Below are positions 22,779-31,144 of a DNA stretch of 49,490 bases, in pieces. Position numbers and translations under genes: made by a program. Source of the DNA: an uncultured archaeon (GTDB taxonomy: Archaea; Hadarchaeota; Hadarchaeia; Hadarchaeales; WYZ-LMO6); NCBI GenBank assembly GCA_938074535.1, contig CALJER010000029.1:1-49490 (forward strand), in the 5' to 3' direction. Positions within the stretch are counted from its first letter, which is position 1. The number at the start of each line of letters is the position of its first letter. Below the pieces are notes generated by a model. It worked only from the letters and a program-made list of their open reading frames with translations, made no database searches and had not been told where the DNA came from.

Positions 22779-24584
22779 ATGGGAGAGCACAGCTGGAAGG
22801 TTCCGGAGGACAGGCCATGGTTCAAAGAGGGTATATGGCCGGAGAGGGTCCCCCGGTCGCTGGGATACACGGAGGAGCCCCTTTTCTCGATCCTGGAGCG
22901 CTCGGCGGAGAGGGATCCGAACGGAACCTCGCTGATTTTCTTCGGAAAGCGCATCACCTTCAGGCAGCTGGACGAGCTCTCCAACAGGTTCGCCAACGCT
23001 CTGGTGGCACTCGGTCTGAAGAAGGGCGATAGGGTGTGCCTCCTCCTGCCCAATTGCCCGCAGTTCGTCATAGCTTATTTCGGAATCCTCAAGGCGGGAG
23101 GAATCGTGGTGGCCCTCAACCCCCTCCAGACGGAGAGGGAGATCGAGTACGAGGTCAGAGACTCGGGGGCGAAGATCCTGGTGACCCTCAACCTGGAGCT
23201 GACCCTTCCCAAGGTCCTGTCCATAAGGGAAAAGACGGGGCTCGAGAGGATAATAGTCACGAGCCTGAAGGAGTATCTGCCCTTCCCCCTCTCCCTCCTC
23301 TTCAACCTGGCCATGAGGAAGGAACTGGTGAAGATGCCCAAGGAGGGGGGAGGAATTTTGCACTTCCGCCGGCTCCTCCGCAGGCATCCCCCCAGCAAGC
23401 CCGGAGTGAAGGTGGAGGGGGAGGACGTGGCCCTCATTCAGTACACGGGGGGAACCACCGGTCTGCCCAAGGGCTGTGTTCTCACCCACTTCAACCTCCT
23501 GGCCAACGTCAGGCAGGTGGGGGCCTACAGCGTCCAGTTCTTCCCCGAGGAGAGGTTCGAGCCCCTCCCGCAGGAGTACAGGAAGTTTCTGCCAGCGGAG
23601 CAGGTGGAGAGGTACACCACGGGGAAGGGGATGGGGCCGGTGATGGGGGTTCTCCCCCTCTTCCACGTGTACGGGATGACGGTCATCATGAACACCTCCA
23701 TAGCCGGGGGGATGCCCCTCATCCTCTTTCCGAGGGCCGACCTGAAGAGGATCCTCCGGGCCATCCGCCGGTACAGGCCCGAGACTTTTCCCTCCATCAC
23801 CACCCTCGCCGTGGGTCTGATGGAGCACCCGGAGGCCAAGCGGTGCGATTTCACCTCCATCAGGGTGACGGGTTTCGGGGCCATGTCCGTTCCCCCCCAC
23901 CTCAAGGAGAGGTGGAGCAAGCTCACGCGCGGGCTCTCCATAGAGGGCTACGGCCTCTCCGAGGCCAGCCCCGTAACCCACATGATGCCGGCCCACCTGA
24001 AGGATCCCTCTTCCTTCGGCATTCCCGTCCCGGATACAGACGCCAAGGTGGTGGACATAGAAACGGGGAAAGAACTTCCTCCGGGAAAGGAGGGGGAGCT
24101 CTGCGTGAGGGGTCCGCAGGTGATGAAGGGCTACTGGAATCGACCGGAGGAAACCGCCAAGGCCCTGAGGGACGGCTGGCTGCACACGGGGGACGTGGTG
24201 AGGATGAGCGAGGACGGGCTCTTCTACTTCGTGGAGAGGGAGAAGGACCTGCTCAAGTGCAAGGGATACCTGGTTTCCCCTGCTGAAATAGAGAACGTGC
24301 TCTACGAGCACCCGGCCGTGGCCCTCTGCGCGGTGGTGGGGAAGCCGGATGAGGCGGCGGGGGAGCTCCCCAAGGCCTTCGTGGTTCTGAAGGAGGAATA
24401 CAAAGGGAAGGTCGGGGAGAAGGAGCTCATGGAGTTCGTCAACCAGAGGGTGGCGCTGTACAAGAAGGTGAGGGAGATCGAGTTCAGGGACGATCTGCCC
24501 AAGAGTCTGGTGGGAAAGGTGCTGAGGAGGGTGCTGAGGGAGGAGGAGAAGCGCAAAGCCGTGGAGGGGAGAGGGGGAGGATAG
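22779..24584 (+). CDS. long-chain fatty acid-CoA ligase (AMP-binding family)
   Basis: The 601-residue adenylating enzyme joins a carboxylic acid to CoA through an acyl-AMP. The ATP loop YTGGTTGLPKG lies at residues 222-232, GYGLSEASP follows, and the hinge TGDVVRMSEDGLFYFVEREKD and KGYLVSPAEIE mark the junction to the C-terminal lid. The catalytic lysine of the lid is in SLVGKVLRR (about Lys580). The substrate is not fixed, but the ligase with the dehydrogenases at 5996 and 14335 suggests fatty acid activation and oxidation. It diverges from the pilin-oxidase operon with 124 bases between the start codons. Confidence 0.92.
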   Translation: MGEHSWKVPEDRPWFKEGIWPERVPRSLGYTEEPLFSILERSAERDPNGTSLIFFGKRITFRQLDELSNRFANALVALGLKKGDRVCLLLPNCPQFVIAYFGILKAGGIVVALNPLQTEREIEYEVRDSGAKILVTLNLELTLPKVLSIREKTGLERIIVTSLKEYLPFPLSLLFNLAMRKELVKMPKEGGGILHFRRLLRRHPPSKPGVKVEGEDVALIQYTGGTTGLPKGCVLTHFNLLANVRQVGAYSVQFFPEERFEPLPQEYRKFLPAEQVERYTTGKGMGPVMGVLPLFHVYGMTVIMNTSIAGGMPLILFPRADLKRILRAIRRYRPETFPSITTLAVGLMEHPEAKRCDFTSIRVTGFGAMSVPPHLKERWSKLTRGLSIEGYGLSEASPVTHMMPAHLKDPSSFGIPVPDTDAKVVDIETGKELPPGKEGELCVRGPQVMKGYWNRPEETAKALRDGWLHTGDVVRMSEDGLFYFVEREKDLLKCKGYLVSPAEIENVLYEHPAVALCAVVGKPDEAAGELPKAFVVLKEEYKGKVGEKELMEFVNQRVALYKKVREIEFRDDLPKSLVGKVLRRVLREEEKRKAVEGRGGG

Positions 24585-24708
24585 CTCCCAGCGTCCTGGC
24601 CAGAGCCTTTCTGGAACGGTTTTCTGCAGGTGGGCGCTGGCACGCGACAGGGGTGGACTCTGGAACCCGCCCGCTCCCTCCTTCCGGCGGGGAGAACCAG
24701 GTTCAAGC

Positions 24709-24723
24709 TTAAAAGAGAAAAAA
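24709..24723 (-). terminator. T-rich terminator after the lipase fragment
   Basis: On the minus strand, directly after the stop of the lipase-like gene, comes a T-rich tract (TTTTTTCTCTTTT) suited to archaeal termination. The rest of 24585-24730 holds nothing I recognise. Confidence 0.4.
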
Positions 24724-24730
24724 GGGGGGT

Positions 24731-24982
24731 TTAGCGGGACAAAGCTTCCTTGGTCCGCTGGAGGGTGGTGTCGTTGCACACCCATCCGCTCTTCGCCAGG
24801 TAGCCCTTCAGGGTGTCCCAGGGGGTCGGGCCGTAGCCCAGAACCCATCCGTGGACGAAGATTACTGGGTCCCCGGCGGTGGAGCTTACCCAGCTCCGGG
24901 CCATCGCGTGGGCGGCGGGGGTCGCCGATACCACGAGCACTGCCATCACTGCAGTCAAAACCGCGGGTGTCGCTTTTCTCAT
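24731..24982 (-). CDS. short secreted protein, truncated alpha/beta-hydrolase (lipase) N-terminus
   Basis: The 83-residue product starts at the ATG at 24982 and begins with a clear Sec signal peptide (MRKATPAVLTAVMAVLVVSA, cleavage after AHA). The mature part carries VIFVHGWVLGYGPTPWDTL and LAKSGW, the first strand, the oxyanion HG and the first helix of lipase/PGAP1-like hydrolases. The protein then stops, with no nucleophile Gly-x-Ser-x-Gly and no catalytic Asp or His, so it cannot be a complete hydrolase. No continuation is visible downstream. It is either a gene remnant or a small secreted protein built from this fragment. Confidence 0.6.
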   Translation of the reverse strand: MRKATPAVLTAVMAVLVVSATPAAHAMARSWVSSTAGDPVIFVHGWVLGYGPTPWDTLKGYLAKSGWVCNDTTLQRTKEALSR

Positions 24983-25082
24983 CGCTTGTGAGATCCAAGC
25001 TCGAGGCACAAGGGTAGTGCAACATGGAGTCCGTTTTCGTAACATGGGACCCATCCTCCGCTGGGTCGTGGTGCCGGGGGCG

Positions 25083-25092
25083 GGTTAATATC
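25083..25092 (+). promoter_or_regulatory. TATA box of the lone pilin gene
   Basis: GGTTAATATC is centred 26 bases before the ATG at 25114, which predicts a leaderless message. Confidence 0.55.
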
Positions 25093-25113
25093 CCTCCCTT
25101 CCCAAAGAAAAGG

Positions 25114-25365
25114 ATGGACGGGAGGGCGCAGGGAGCGCTGGAGTACCTCCTCATCCTGGCTGCGGTGCTCATCACCGTGGCCGGGGTGGTGGCCGTCCTC
25201 TACTCCTCCTCGTCCTCCCTCTCCCGCACCGTGCGAGGGCAGGTGGACAACGTCCTGGAGAACGAGGTCCTCCCCGGCCTTGCCGGCCTCTCCCCCTCCG
25301 GAGAAACACCGGAGGCGCCGGCACCTTTCCCCGTCGGCGAAGTGCCCCGCTTCCCAGCACACTAA
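25114..25365 (+). CDS. class III signal peptide pilin-like protein
   Basis: The 83-residue protein begins MDGRAQGALEYLLILAAVLI, which contains the QGALEYL signature of archaeal type IV pilins (Glu at mature position 5). A stalk helix, SSSSSLSRTVRGQVDNVLEN, follows. The last 25 or so residues are Pro/Gly-rich (SGETPEAPAPFP) without structure. It stands apart from the pilin operon and may be a filament subunit. The frame extends back to 25024, but the TATA position fixes the start at 25114. Confidence 0.75.
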   Translation: MDGRAQGALEYLLILAAVLITVAGVVAVLYSSSSSLSRTVRGQVDNVLENEVLPGLAGLSPSGETPEAPAPFPVGEVPRFPAH

Positions 25366-25612
25366 CCACGGGTTTCCTCGCACGCCTTCCGGCGCTCTCC
25401 ACCCGCTAACCCTCGTGGTGGGAAGGCGGGGCCTGCCGGTGTGGCGCACCAGGGTTGGCTACCCGCCCATCGCAGGGTGTTCCCGCCCTGAACTCGCGGG
25501 AGGACCCAAATGGTGCGGCTGTCCCGGCAGTGGCTCCGGTGTACCCGCGGCGATGCACCGGCGTTCACGGATCCCGCCAGCCCTTTCGACCGCGGAAAGG
25601 TCCCTCATGGCC
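25323..25612 (-). other. palindrome-rich region, candidate minus-strand structured RNA
   Basis: Bases 25366-25633 hold no credible gene but fold strongly. Minus-strand elements include a hairpin CCTTTC/GAAAGG (25583-25601), CCGGTG/CACCGG (25535-25560), CCCGC/GCGGG (25481-25500), a long GGGCGGG/CCCGCC helix, and a GGAA-loop hairpin closed by GGGTT/AACCC (around 25371-25412). Bases 25594-25601 can also pair with 25323-25330. An AAATAAATAG box at the end of pheT (25634-25643) could act as a TATA box for a start near 25612. No RNA family was recognised, and the plus strand is not excluded. Confidence 0.35.
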
Positions 25613-25633
25613 ACTCAGTTCTTGGTCCTCCCC

Positions 25634-27286
25634 CTATTTATTTTTCCCGGGGAGGGCCTCGACGTCCAGCTCCAGGGAGGCCACGGGATGCCCCAGCTCG
25701 AAGGAGAGCAGCACCTCCGGATGCACCTCCCCCGCCATCCCCAGCTTCCTGCCTTTCCAGAAGAACTCGGCTGCCCTTCCCTCCAGGAAGCTGGGATGGT
25801 CCACAGGCCTCGCCTCCGGCGAGAGGCCGAACTCCCTCGCCACGGCCTCCACCACCGCCTTGATGTGGCTCCAGTCCGCCCCCTTCCCTATCACGCAGGC
25901 CCCCAGCCTGCGCACCTCCCTGGCGCCCGTTTCCGCTTTTTCGTCCAGCAGCACCACATCCCCCACCTCAAAGATCCTCTGGGGAAGGGGGTGCCTCCTG
26001 TTGGAGCGGAGCACCCCGAGCAGGGAGGGGAGGAGCCAGGTCCTGAGGATGGTGAACTCCTCCGAGACCGGGTTCCCCACCTCCACCGCCTCCCCCCCCG
26101 TCCTCATCATCTGGAAGTTTACCTTTGGGCTGGTGAGGGTGTAGGTCATCACCTCCGTGAAGCCCAGCCCCACCATGATCAGGCGGACGAGGTCCGAGAG
26201 CTCCTCCACCCCCGCCTTCCTTCCCACCGTGTTCACCCCCTTCACGCGCGGAGGGATCCTGTCGTACCCGTATCCCACGGCCACCTCCTCCAGCAGGTCG
26301 ACGGTGTGGAGGAGATCCGCTCTGAACGGCGGAGCCAGCACGGTCAGGTTCTTCCCCTTCACCTCCACCCCGTACCTCATCCTCCTGAGGATCTCCGCTA
26401 TCCTCTCCGCCTTCAGGTCTAGGCCCAGGAGCTCCCTGGCCTCCTCCTCCCTCAGCTCGAACCTGCGGGGCTCCAGGGAGGGTGTCTCAGCCGTGCGGCC
26501 AGGATATCTGATCCTGACGGTCTGGAGGCGGAAGCCCCTCTCCGCCAGGGAGGTCATCATGAGCACCAGGCCCAGCTGCACCCACTCCTCTCTCTCCCCC
26601 GTCACGTCTATGAGGAGGCTGGTGGTGTTCTTCGTCACCCTGGTGTCCTCGCTGTTGATGATGGGAGGCATGGAGAGCACCCTGCCCCGCCGGTCCAGGA
26701 GGATGGGGTACCTCTTCTTTCCCTGCAGGATCCAGCCGTACTCCCTTCCTTTGGGATGGAGCTGCAGAATCTGGGCCGGGGTGAGGCTCTCCCCGAAGTC
26801 CAGGGGGACGAAGGAAATCCCCTCCGGCTCCACGGAGGTGTAGGTGAGGGGGGGCTCCACCTTGTCCAGGTCGTAGACCCCTATGGAGCCCTTCCTCCTC
26901 CTTCCAAGGAAGTCGTGGAGCTTCTCCTGGGTCTGCATGAGGGAGGCCACCACTTCCTCCGTAAGCTTCGCTCCCCTCACCACCCCGGCGGCTATGAAGG
27001 GCCTTATCCCTTTCACGCTCCTGTCCACCCTCACCGTGATTCCCGAGCGGGACGCGGAGTAGGAGGGCAGCCCCTTTTCCCTGCCCAGGAAGCCCCTCAG
27101 GGCCCTGGCCACCCCTTCGGGGCTGAGGAGGTCGGGGCGGTTGTGCAGGACCTCCATCCTCAGTTCCTTCCCCAGGAGTTCCGCCTCCACCCCCATGAGG
27201 GCGAGCTTCTCGCACAGCTCTTCCCCCTTTCTCCTTTCCCCCAGCAGGGAGCAGAAGTCGCCGAAGTTCACGGAAAGGGTTGGCAC
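25634..27286 (-). CDS. pheT: phenylalanyl-tRNA synthetase beta subunit
   Basis: At 550 residues this has archaeal/eukaryotic length, without the N-terminal tRNA-binding and C-terminal anticodon domains of bacterial PheT. It begins MPTLSVNFGDF at a GTG one base after the PheS stop. The B3/B4 editing domain (NRPDLLSPEG at about residues 49-58, SIGVYDLD, IINSEDTRVTK) and the B5 domain (about 270-340) are visible. A class II catalytic-like module follows (GFTEVMTYTLTSP, NPVSEEFTILRTWLLPSLL). With PheS it forms the tetrameric enzyme charging tRNA-Phe. Confidence 0.95.
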   Translation of the reverse strand: MPTLSVNFGDFCSLLGERRKGEELCEKLALMGVEAELLGKELRMEVLHNRPDLLSPEGVARALRGFLGREKGLPSYSASRSGITVRVDRSVKGIRPFIAAGVVRGAKLTEEVVASLMQTQEKLHDFLGRRRKGSIGVYDLDKVEPPLTYTSVEPEGISFVPLDFGESLTPAQILQLHPKGREYGWILQGKKRYPILLDRRGRVLSMPPIINSEDTRVTKNTTSLLIDVTGEREEWVQLGLVLMMTSLAERGFRLQTVRIRYPGRTAETPSLEPRRFELREEEARELLGLDLKAERIAEILRRMRYGVEVKGKNLTVLAPPFRADLLHTVDLLEEVAVGYGYDRIPPRVKGVNTVGRKAGVEELSDLVRLIMVGLGFTEVMTYTLTSPKVNFQMMRTGGEAVEVGNPVSEEFTILRTWLLPSLLGVLRSNRRHPLPQRIFEVGDVVLLDEKAETGAREVRRLGACVIGKGADWSHIKAVVEAVAREFGLSPEARPVDHPSFLEGRAAEFFWKGRKLGMAGEVHPEVLLSFELGHPVASLELDVEALPGKNK

Positions 27287-27287
27287 C

Positions 27288-28760
27288 TCATCCTCCCCCC
27301 ATTCCCCAGTGCTGGAGGGCCTCCAGGTCGTTGCAGAAGAGGTCCCTGATGTCCTCCAGTCCGAGCCTCATCATCGCCAGCCTGGAGAGCCCTATCCCCC
27401 AGGCGAGCACGGGGTGCTTCACGCCCAGGGGTCTGAGGAGCTCCGGCCTGAACATCCCCGCTCCCAGCACCTCCACCCATTCCCTCCTCTTCGGGTGGTA
27501 GACCTCCGCCTCCACGGAGGGCTCCGTGAAAGGGAAATAGCCCGGGCGGAACCTCACCCTCTCGAAGCCCAGGGTGGTGAGGATCAGCTTCAGGTAGCCC
27601 AGCATGTCCCTGAAGGTGAGCCCCTCGTCCATCACTATCCCCTCGCACTGATAGAACTCGGCCAGGTGCTTGTAGTCTATCCTCTCGTGTCTGTACACCC
27701 TGTCGATGCAGAAGACCTTGAGGGGAGGGTGGGGATGGGAGGAAAGGTAGCGGACGGTGGCGGCCGTGGTCTGAGAGCAGAGGACGGCCCTCCGGCTCAC
27801 CTGGGGGTCGAACCTGTAGCCCCAGCCCGTGGATCCCTCCACCCCCCTTTCGTGCGCCCTGGCCACCCTCCTCACCAGGTCCCGGGGGGGGAGCTTCGTC
27901 CTGGAGGGGCGGGAGAGGGTGAAGTTGCTGTGGATTTCCCTGGCCGGATGGTCCTGGGCTTGGAAGAGGGCGTCGAAGTTCCAGAACTCCGACTCCACCG
28001 CCCTGCTCTTTATCTCCACGAAGCCCATGGCCAGCAGGGCCTCTCTCACCTCCTTGATTATCCTCTGCTGGGGGTGGATTCTCCCTGGACGGAGGGGGGG
28101 GACCCCTTCGGAGGGATCGTACCGCTTGAACCTCACCTCCTTCCACCTTCCCGTTACCAGCATCTCGTGGGTGAGTTCGGTGACCTCCTCCTGCAGCCTG
28201 ACCTCCCCCGCCACCCTCCTCCCCTCCTCCGTGAGGGAGAGGAGACGCCTGGTTCTCTCCTTCACCTCCACCAGCCCCCTTCTTTCCAGGACCTCACCCT
28301 CCGGGGGGAGTGCGGGGAGGGAGAGGTCCCCCTCCGAAAGCCTGCGCAGGAGCTCCTCCTCCGGCCACTCCCCGGAGAGGGCCTCCTCACCCCGCCCGGT
28401 GAGCCTCACCCTCCCCTCCGCCACTTCGGCCAGTCCCTTTCTCCTGAGCCACCCAAGCGCTATGGCGGCTTCTTCCCTGTCTCCAAGCTCCTCCACCGGC
28501 TTTTCCCCCTCCGCCAGCTTCTTCAGCAGCCTCCGCTCTGGCAGCCCCTCCTTGGCGTACTTCCTTCCCTCCTCGGTGAGGGAGAGGAGGAAAGACCGCT
28601 CCTCCCTGACGGAGAGGTACCCCCTCTGGCTCAGCCCCAGAACAGCCCTCATCAGGGTGGAGGGGTCCAGGCCCATTTCCCTCTCCACTTCCTCCGCCCA
28701 GGCCTCCCCCCTCTCCTTCAGGAAGAGAAGGGTCCTGGCTTCCTGGGTTTCCAGTTCCAT
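27288..28760 (-). CDS. pheS: phenylalanyl-tRNA synthetase alpha subunit
   Basis: The 490-residue catalytic subunit belongs to class II. The N-terminal 200 residues form winged-helix DNA-binding-fold repeats typical of archaeal and eukaryotic PheS (LTEEGRKYA, LTGRGEEAL, LTEEGRRVA). Class II motif 2 is YRHERIDYKHLAEFYQ, and motif 3 is GIGLSRLAMMRLG close to the C-terminus. A CAAATATC box about 23 bases before the ATG can serve as promoter, separating pheST from the NAD salvage genes 37 bases upstream. Confidence 0.96.
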   Translation of the reverse strand: MELETQEARTLLFLKERGEAWAEEVEREMGLDPSTLMRAVLGLSQRGYLSVREERSFLLSLTEEGRKYAKEGLPERRLLKKLAEGEKPVEELGDREEAAIALGWLRRKGLAEVAEGRVRLTGRGEEALSGEWPEEELLRRLSEGDLSLPALPPEGEVLERRGLVEVKERTRRLLSLTEEGRRVAGEVRLQEEVTELTHEMLVTGRWKEVRFKRYDPSEGVPPLRPGRIHPQQRIIKEVREALLAMGFVEIKSRAVESEFWNFDALFQAQDHPAREIHSNFTLSRPSRTKLPPRDLVRRVARAHERGVEGSTGWGYRFDPQVSRRAVLCSQTTAATVRYLSSHPHPPLKVFCIDRVYRHERIDYKHLAEFYQCEGIVMDEGLTFRDMLGYLKLILTTLGFERVRFRPGYFPFTEPSVEAEVYHPKRREWVEVLGAGMFRPELLRPLGVKHPVLAWGIGLSRLAMMRLGLEDIRDLFCNDLEALQHWGMGGG

Positions 28761-28796
28761 CCCCCACCCTCTCCCTGCAGATATTTGGTCTTTTTC

Positions 28797-29984
28797 TCAG
28801 AGGGGAGGCAGCTTCTCCAGCTGCTCCAGCACCCTTCCCCTGATTTCCTCCACCGTTGGAAGGGCCACCACTCTTCCCTCCCTCACCAGGGGCTGGAGGA
28901 GGGGAGCACAGGGGGAGCCGCAGGAGCAGGTGGGGGCCTCCCTCCCAGCCGGCAGGACGAAATCCTGCAGGCAGCGCTCGCACCTCCAGACCTCCTTTCT
29001 CCCCCCAAGCTTGCCCCTTTTGGCCACGGGCCTTCCCTCCATCTCCACGATGTCCAGGGCGAAGTCCACGGTGGGGGCGTTGCTGAGGGAGGTTCCCACT
29101 CCGAAGCCGTCGGCCCCGGCCTCGCAAAGTTCCCGGAGGTTCCCGTCGCTGATACCCCCCGAAACGATGATCTTCACGTGGGAGTATCCCCTCAGGTCAA
29201 GCTCCCATCTCACCTCCCTCACGAGGGTGGCCATGTCCCCCCTCCTGGAGGAGGGCGTGTCGAGCCTCACCCCCCAGAGCTTCCGGCCTAGGGCTTCGGC
29301 GGCCATGATCGCCTCGGTCTTTTCATCGAAGTAGGTGTCCACCAGCGCCACCCTGGGCACCTCCGGGGGAACCACCTCATCAAAGGCCTTCCAGGCCTTC
29401 ACCTGATCTCCCATTACGATGATGAGGGCGTGCGGCATCGTGCCCATGGGTTCCTTCCCTATGGCCCTGGCCCCCGCCAGGCTCGATACCCCGTCCACCC
29501 CTCCTATGTAGGAAGCCCGGTCCACCATGGGGGCGAGGGCGGGATGGACCCTCCTCATCCCAAAGCCTATCAGGAGCCTCTTCCCCGCCAGCTTCCTCAG
29601 CCTCCCCGCCATGGTGGCCACCCCTGAGGCCTGGCAGAGGAGCCCGAGGAGGGGGGTCTCCAGCTCGCAGAACTCCCCGTAGGGGCCCTCTATCACCATC
29701 ACGGGCACCCTCACACCCCAGGCATCCTCCGGGCGGAAGACCGTGCCCTCGGGGAGGGAATAGATGTCGACCTTCCTCCCCTCGAAAAGTTTCCCCACCT
29801 CCTCCACCCCGCACAGGATGCCCCAGGGCCATCCCCGGGGGAGGGAGTGGGAGGTCACTTCCGCCACCACCCTCCTGCCCTCCAGCCCCTTCTGCTTCAG
29901 GACCTGCATGGTCCTCCTGAAGTAGACGTCGGTGGTTTCCCCAGCCCTTATCTCTTCGTCCGAGGCGATGTGGAAGAGCCTCAC
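28797..29984 (-). CDS. pncB: nicotinate phosphoribosyltransferase
   Basis: The 395-residue archaeal-type enzyme makes nicotinate mononucleotide from nicotinate and PRPP. Visible family features are the N-terminal TTDVYFRRT, the THSLP-like stretch, RRVHPALAPMVDRASYIGG, GTMPHALI, LVDTYFDE and the phosphate loop VSGGISDGN with GVGTSLSN. The C-terminal 60 residues carry a zinc ribbon (CERC and CSCGSPC) known from archaeal members. The start is a GTG overlapping the nicotinamidase stop, which pairs the two enzymes of the deamidating NAD salvage route. Confidence 0.92.
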   Translation of the reverse strand: MRLFHIASDEEIRAGETTDVYFRRTMQVLKQKGLEGRRVVAEVTSHSLPRGWPWGILCGVEEVGKLFEGRKVDIYSLPEGTVFRPEDAWGVRVPVMVIEGPYGEFCELETPLLGLLCQASGVATMAGRLRKLAGKRLLIGFGMRRVHPALAPMVDRASYIGGVDGVSSLAGARAIGKEPMGTMPHALIIVMGDQVKAWKAFDEVVPPEVPRVALVDTYFDEKTEAIMAAEALGRKLWGVRLDTPSSRRGDMATLVREVRWELDLRGYSHVKIIVSGGISDGNLRELCEAGADGFGVGTSLSNAPTVDFALDIVEMEGRPVAKRGKLGGRKEVWRCERCLQDFVLPAGREAPTCSCGSPCAPLLQPLVREGRVVALPTVEEIRGRVLEQLEKLPPL

Positions 29985-30520
29985 TTCCTCCCCCCCAGCA
30001 GCTTGCACGAGCTCGTCACCCTGGCCCCGTACGCCTTCTTCATGTACCGCAGGGCCCAGTGGTGGCCCTTCTGGCTGGTGGAGGCCACGCAGTCCCTGAC
30101 CACCGTTACCCCGTACCCCCTGAAGAAGGCGTCGGCGGCGGTGTGGAGGACGCAGAAGTCCGTCAGCACCCCGGTGAGCACCACTTCCCTCGCCCCCTTC
30201 TCCCCGAGCGCCCCTTCTAGTCCGGTCCGGAAGAAGCCGCTGTACCTGCTCTTCTCCACCACCACCTCCCCCTCCCTCGGCTCCAGCTCGGGGATGATCT
30301 TTGCCCCCTCCGTTCCCTTCACCGCGTGCGGTCCCCAGAGGTTGAACTCGGGATCCTCCGGCGGGTGGGAATCGCAGACGTAGACCACGGGCTCCCCCCT
30401 CTTCCTCCACCCCTCCAGCAGCTCCCTGAGGCGGGGCACCATTCGTCTGGCCCCGGCGAAGCCGAACTTCCCCGTGACGAAGTCGTTGAGCATGTCGATG
30501 ATGAGGAGGGCCTGGGGCAT
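29981..30520 (-). CDS. pncA: nicotinamidase (isochorismatase-like cysteine hydrolase)
   Basis: The 179-residue enzyme has the catalytic triad of the family: Asp9 (LLIIDMLNDF), Lys90 (VVEKSRYSGF) and Cys123 (LTDFCVLHTA). CDSHPPEDPEF supplies metal-site residues. It converts nicotinamide to nicotinate, the substrate of the phosphoribosyltransferase encoded next with a four-base overlap. A TTAAAG box near 30546 and a GGAGGAAAGG ribosome site precede the ATG. Confidence 0.9.
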   Translation of the reverse strand: MPQALLIIDMLNDFVTGKFGFAGARRMVPRLRELLEGWRKRGEPVVYVCDSHPPEDPEFNLWGPHAVKGTEGAKIIPELEPREGEVVVEKSRYSGFFRTGLEGALGEKGAREVVLTGVLTDFCVLHTAADAFFRGYGVTVVRDCVASTSQKGHHWALRYMKKAYGARVTSSCKLLGGRK

Positions 30521-30586
30521 CTCTTCCTTTCCTCCTGTCCCTCTTTAACCCTACCGCCCCGAGCGCCGGACCGGCGGTTGGCGGGG

Positions 30587-31144
30587 TTATCCCAGGGCCT
30601 TCAGCAGGAGGAGGAGACCCAGCAGCAGGAAGAGGATGCCGGAGGCCTTCCTGAGGGTCCCCCCCCGGAGGTGCTCCCCCAGATAACCTCCCACAGCCAC
30701 TCCCACCCCCATCAGGAGGGAGTAGGCCAGGGCGGCGCCCAGGAAGACCCAGAGGGGTTCCCGGTACTCCATCGAGAGGGCGAAGGTCGAGACCTGGGTC
30801 TTGTCCCCCACCTCCATGAGGGAGACCAGGAGGAAAGAGGAGAGGAAGGCCGATCTCCCTCCCCTGGCTCTCCCCCCGCCTTCTTTCCGGAGGAGGATCC
30901 AGATCCCGAAGGCCAGGAAAAGGGAGGAGGCCAGCAGGGAGGAGGCCCTCACCGGCAGGAGCTTCCCGGAAGCGGCGCCGGCGAGGATGCCCGCTCCGTC
31001 CACCAGGCAGACGGCGAGCATGGCACCCGAGAAAACCGCCAGGCGTCCGTACCTGCTGGAGAGGGTCACGGCGGCCAGCTGGGTCTTGTCCCCGAGCTCG
31101 GTCAGCAGCACCACGCCGAGGGAGGCGAGGAAGGGATGGTTCAT
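30587..31144 (-). CDS. GDT1/UPF0016 family cation exporter
   Basis: The 185-residue membrane protein has six hydrophobic helices and two copies of the signature E-x-G-D-K-T: TELGDKTQ (residues 15-22) and MEVGDKTQ (about 109-116). The family (Gdt1, TMEM165, MneA) exports Mn2+ or Ca2+ in exchange for protons. An acidic/basic linker (LLRKEGGGRARGG) joins the halves. The ATG overlaps the ThiI stop (ATGA), a coupling that has no obvious functional reason. Confidence 0.92.
   Translation of the reverse strand: MNHPFLASLGVVLLTELGDKTQLAAVTLSSRYGRLAVFSGAMLAVCLVDGAGILAGAASGKLLPVRASSLLASSLFLAFGIWILLRKEGGGRARGGRSAFLSSFLLVSLMEVGDKTQVSTFALSMEYREPLWVFLGAALAYSLLMGVGVAVGGYLGEHLRGGTLRKASGILFLLLGLLLLLKALG

Noticed and set aside
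25371-25412. SRP helix 8 in the minus-strand GGAA-loop hairpin
   Set aside because: The GGAA loop and closing helix are similar, but the flanking CAG/AGCAG internal loop of SRP RNA is absent.
27141-29291. Long plus-strand open frame (716 codons) opposite pheT, pheS and the end of pncB
   Set aside because: It is antisense to well-conserved genes and has no recognisable protein features; long antisense frames are common in this GC-rich sequence.
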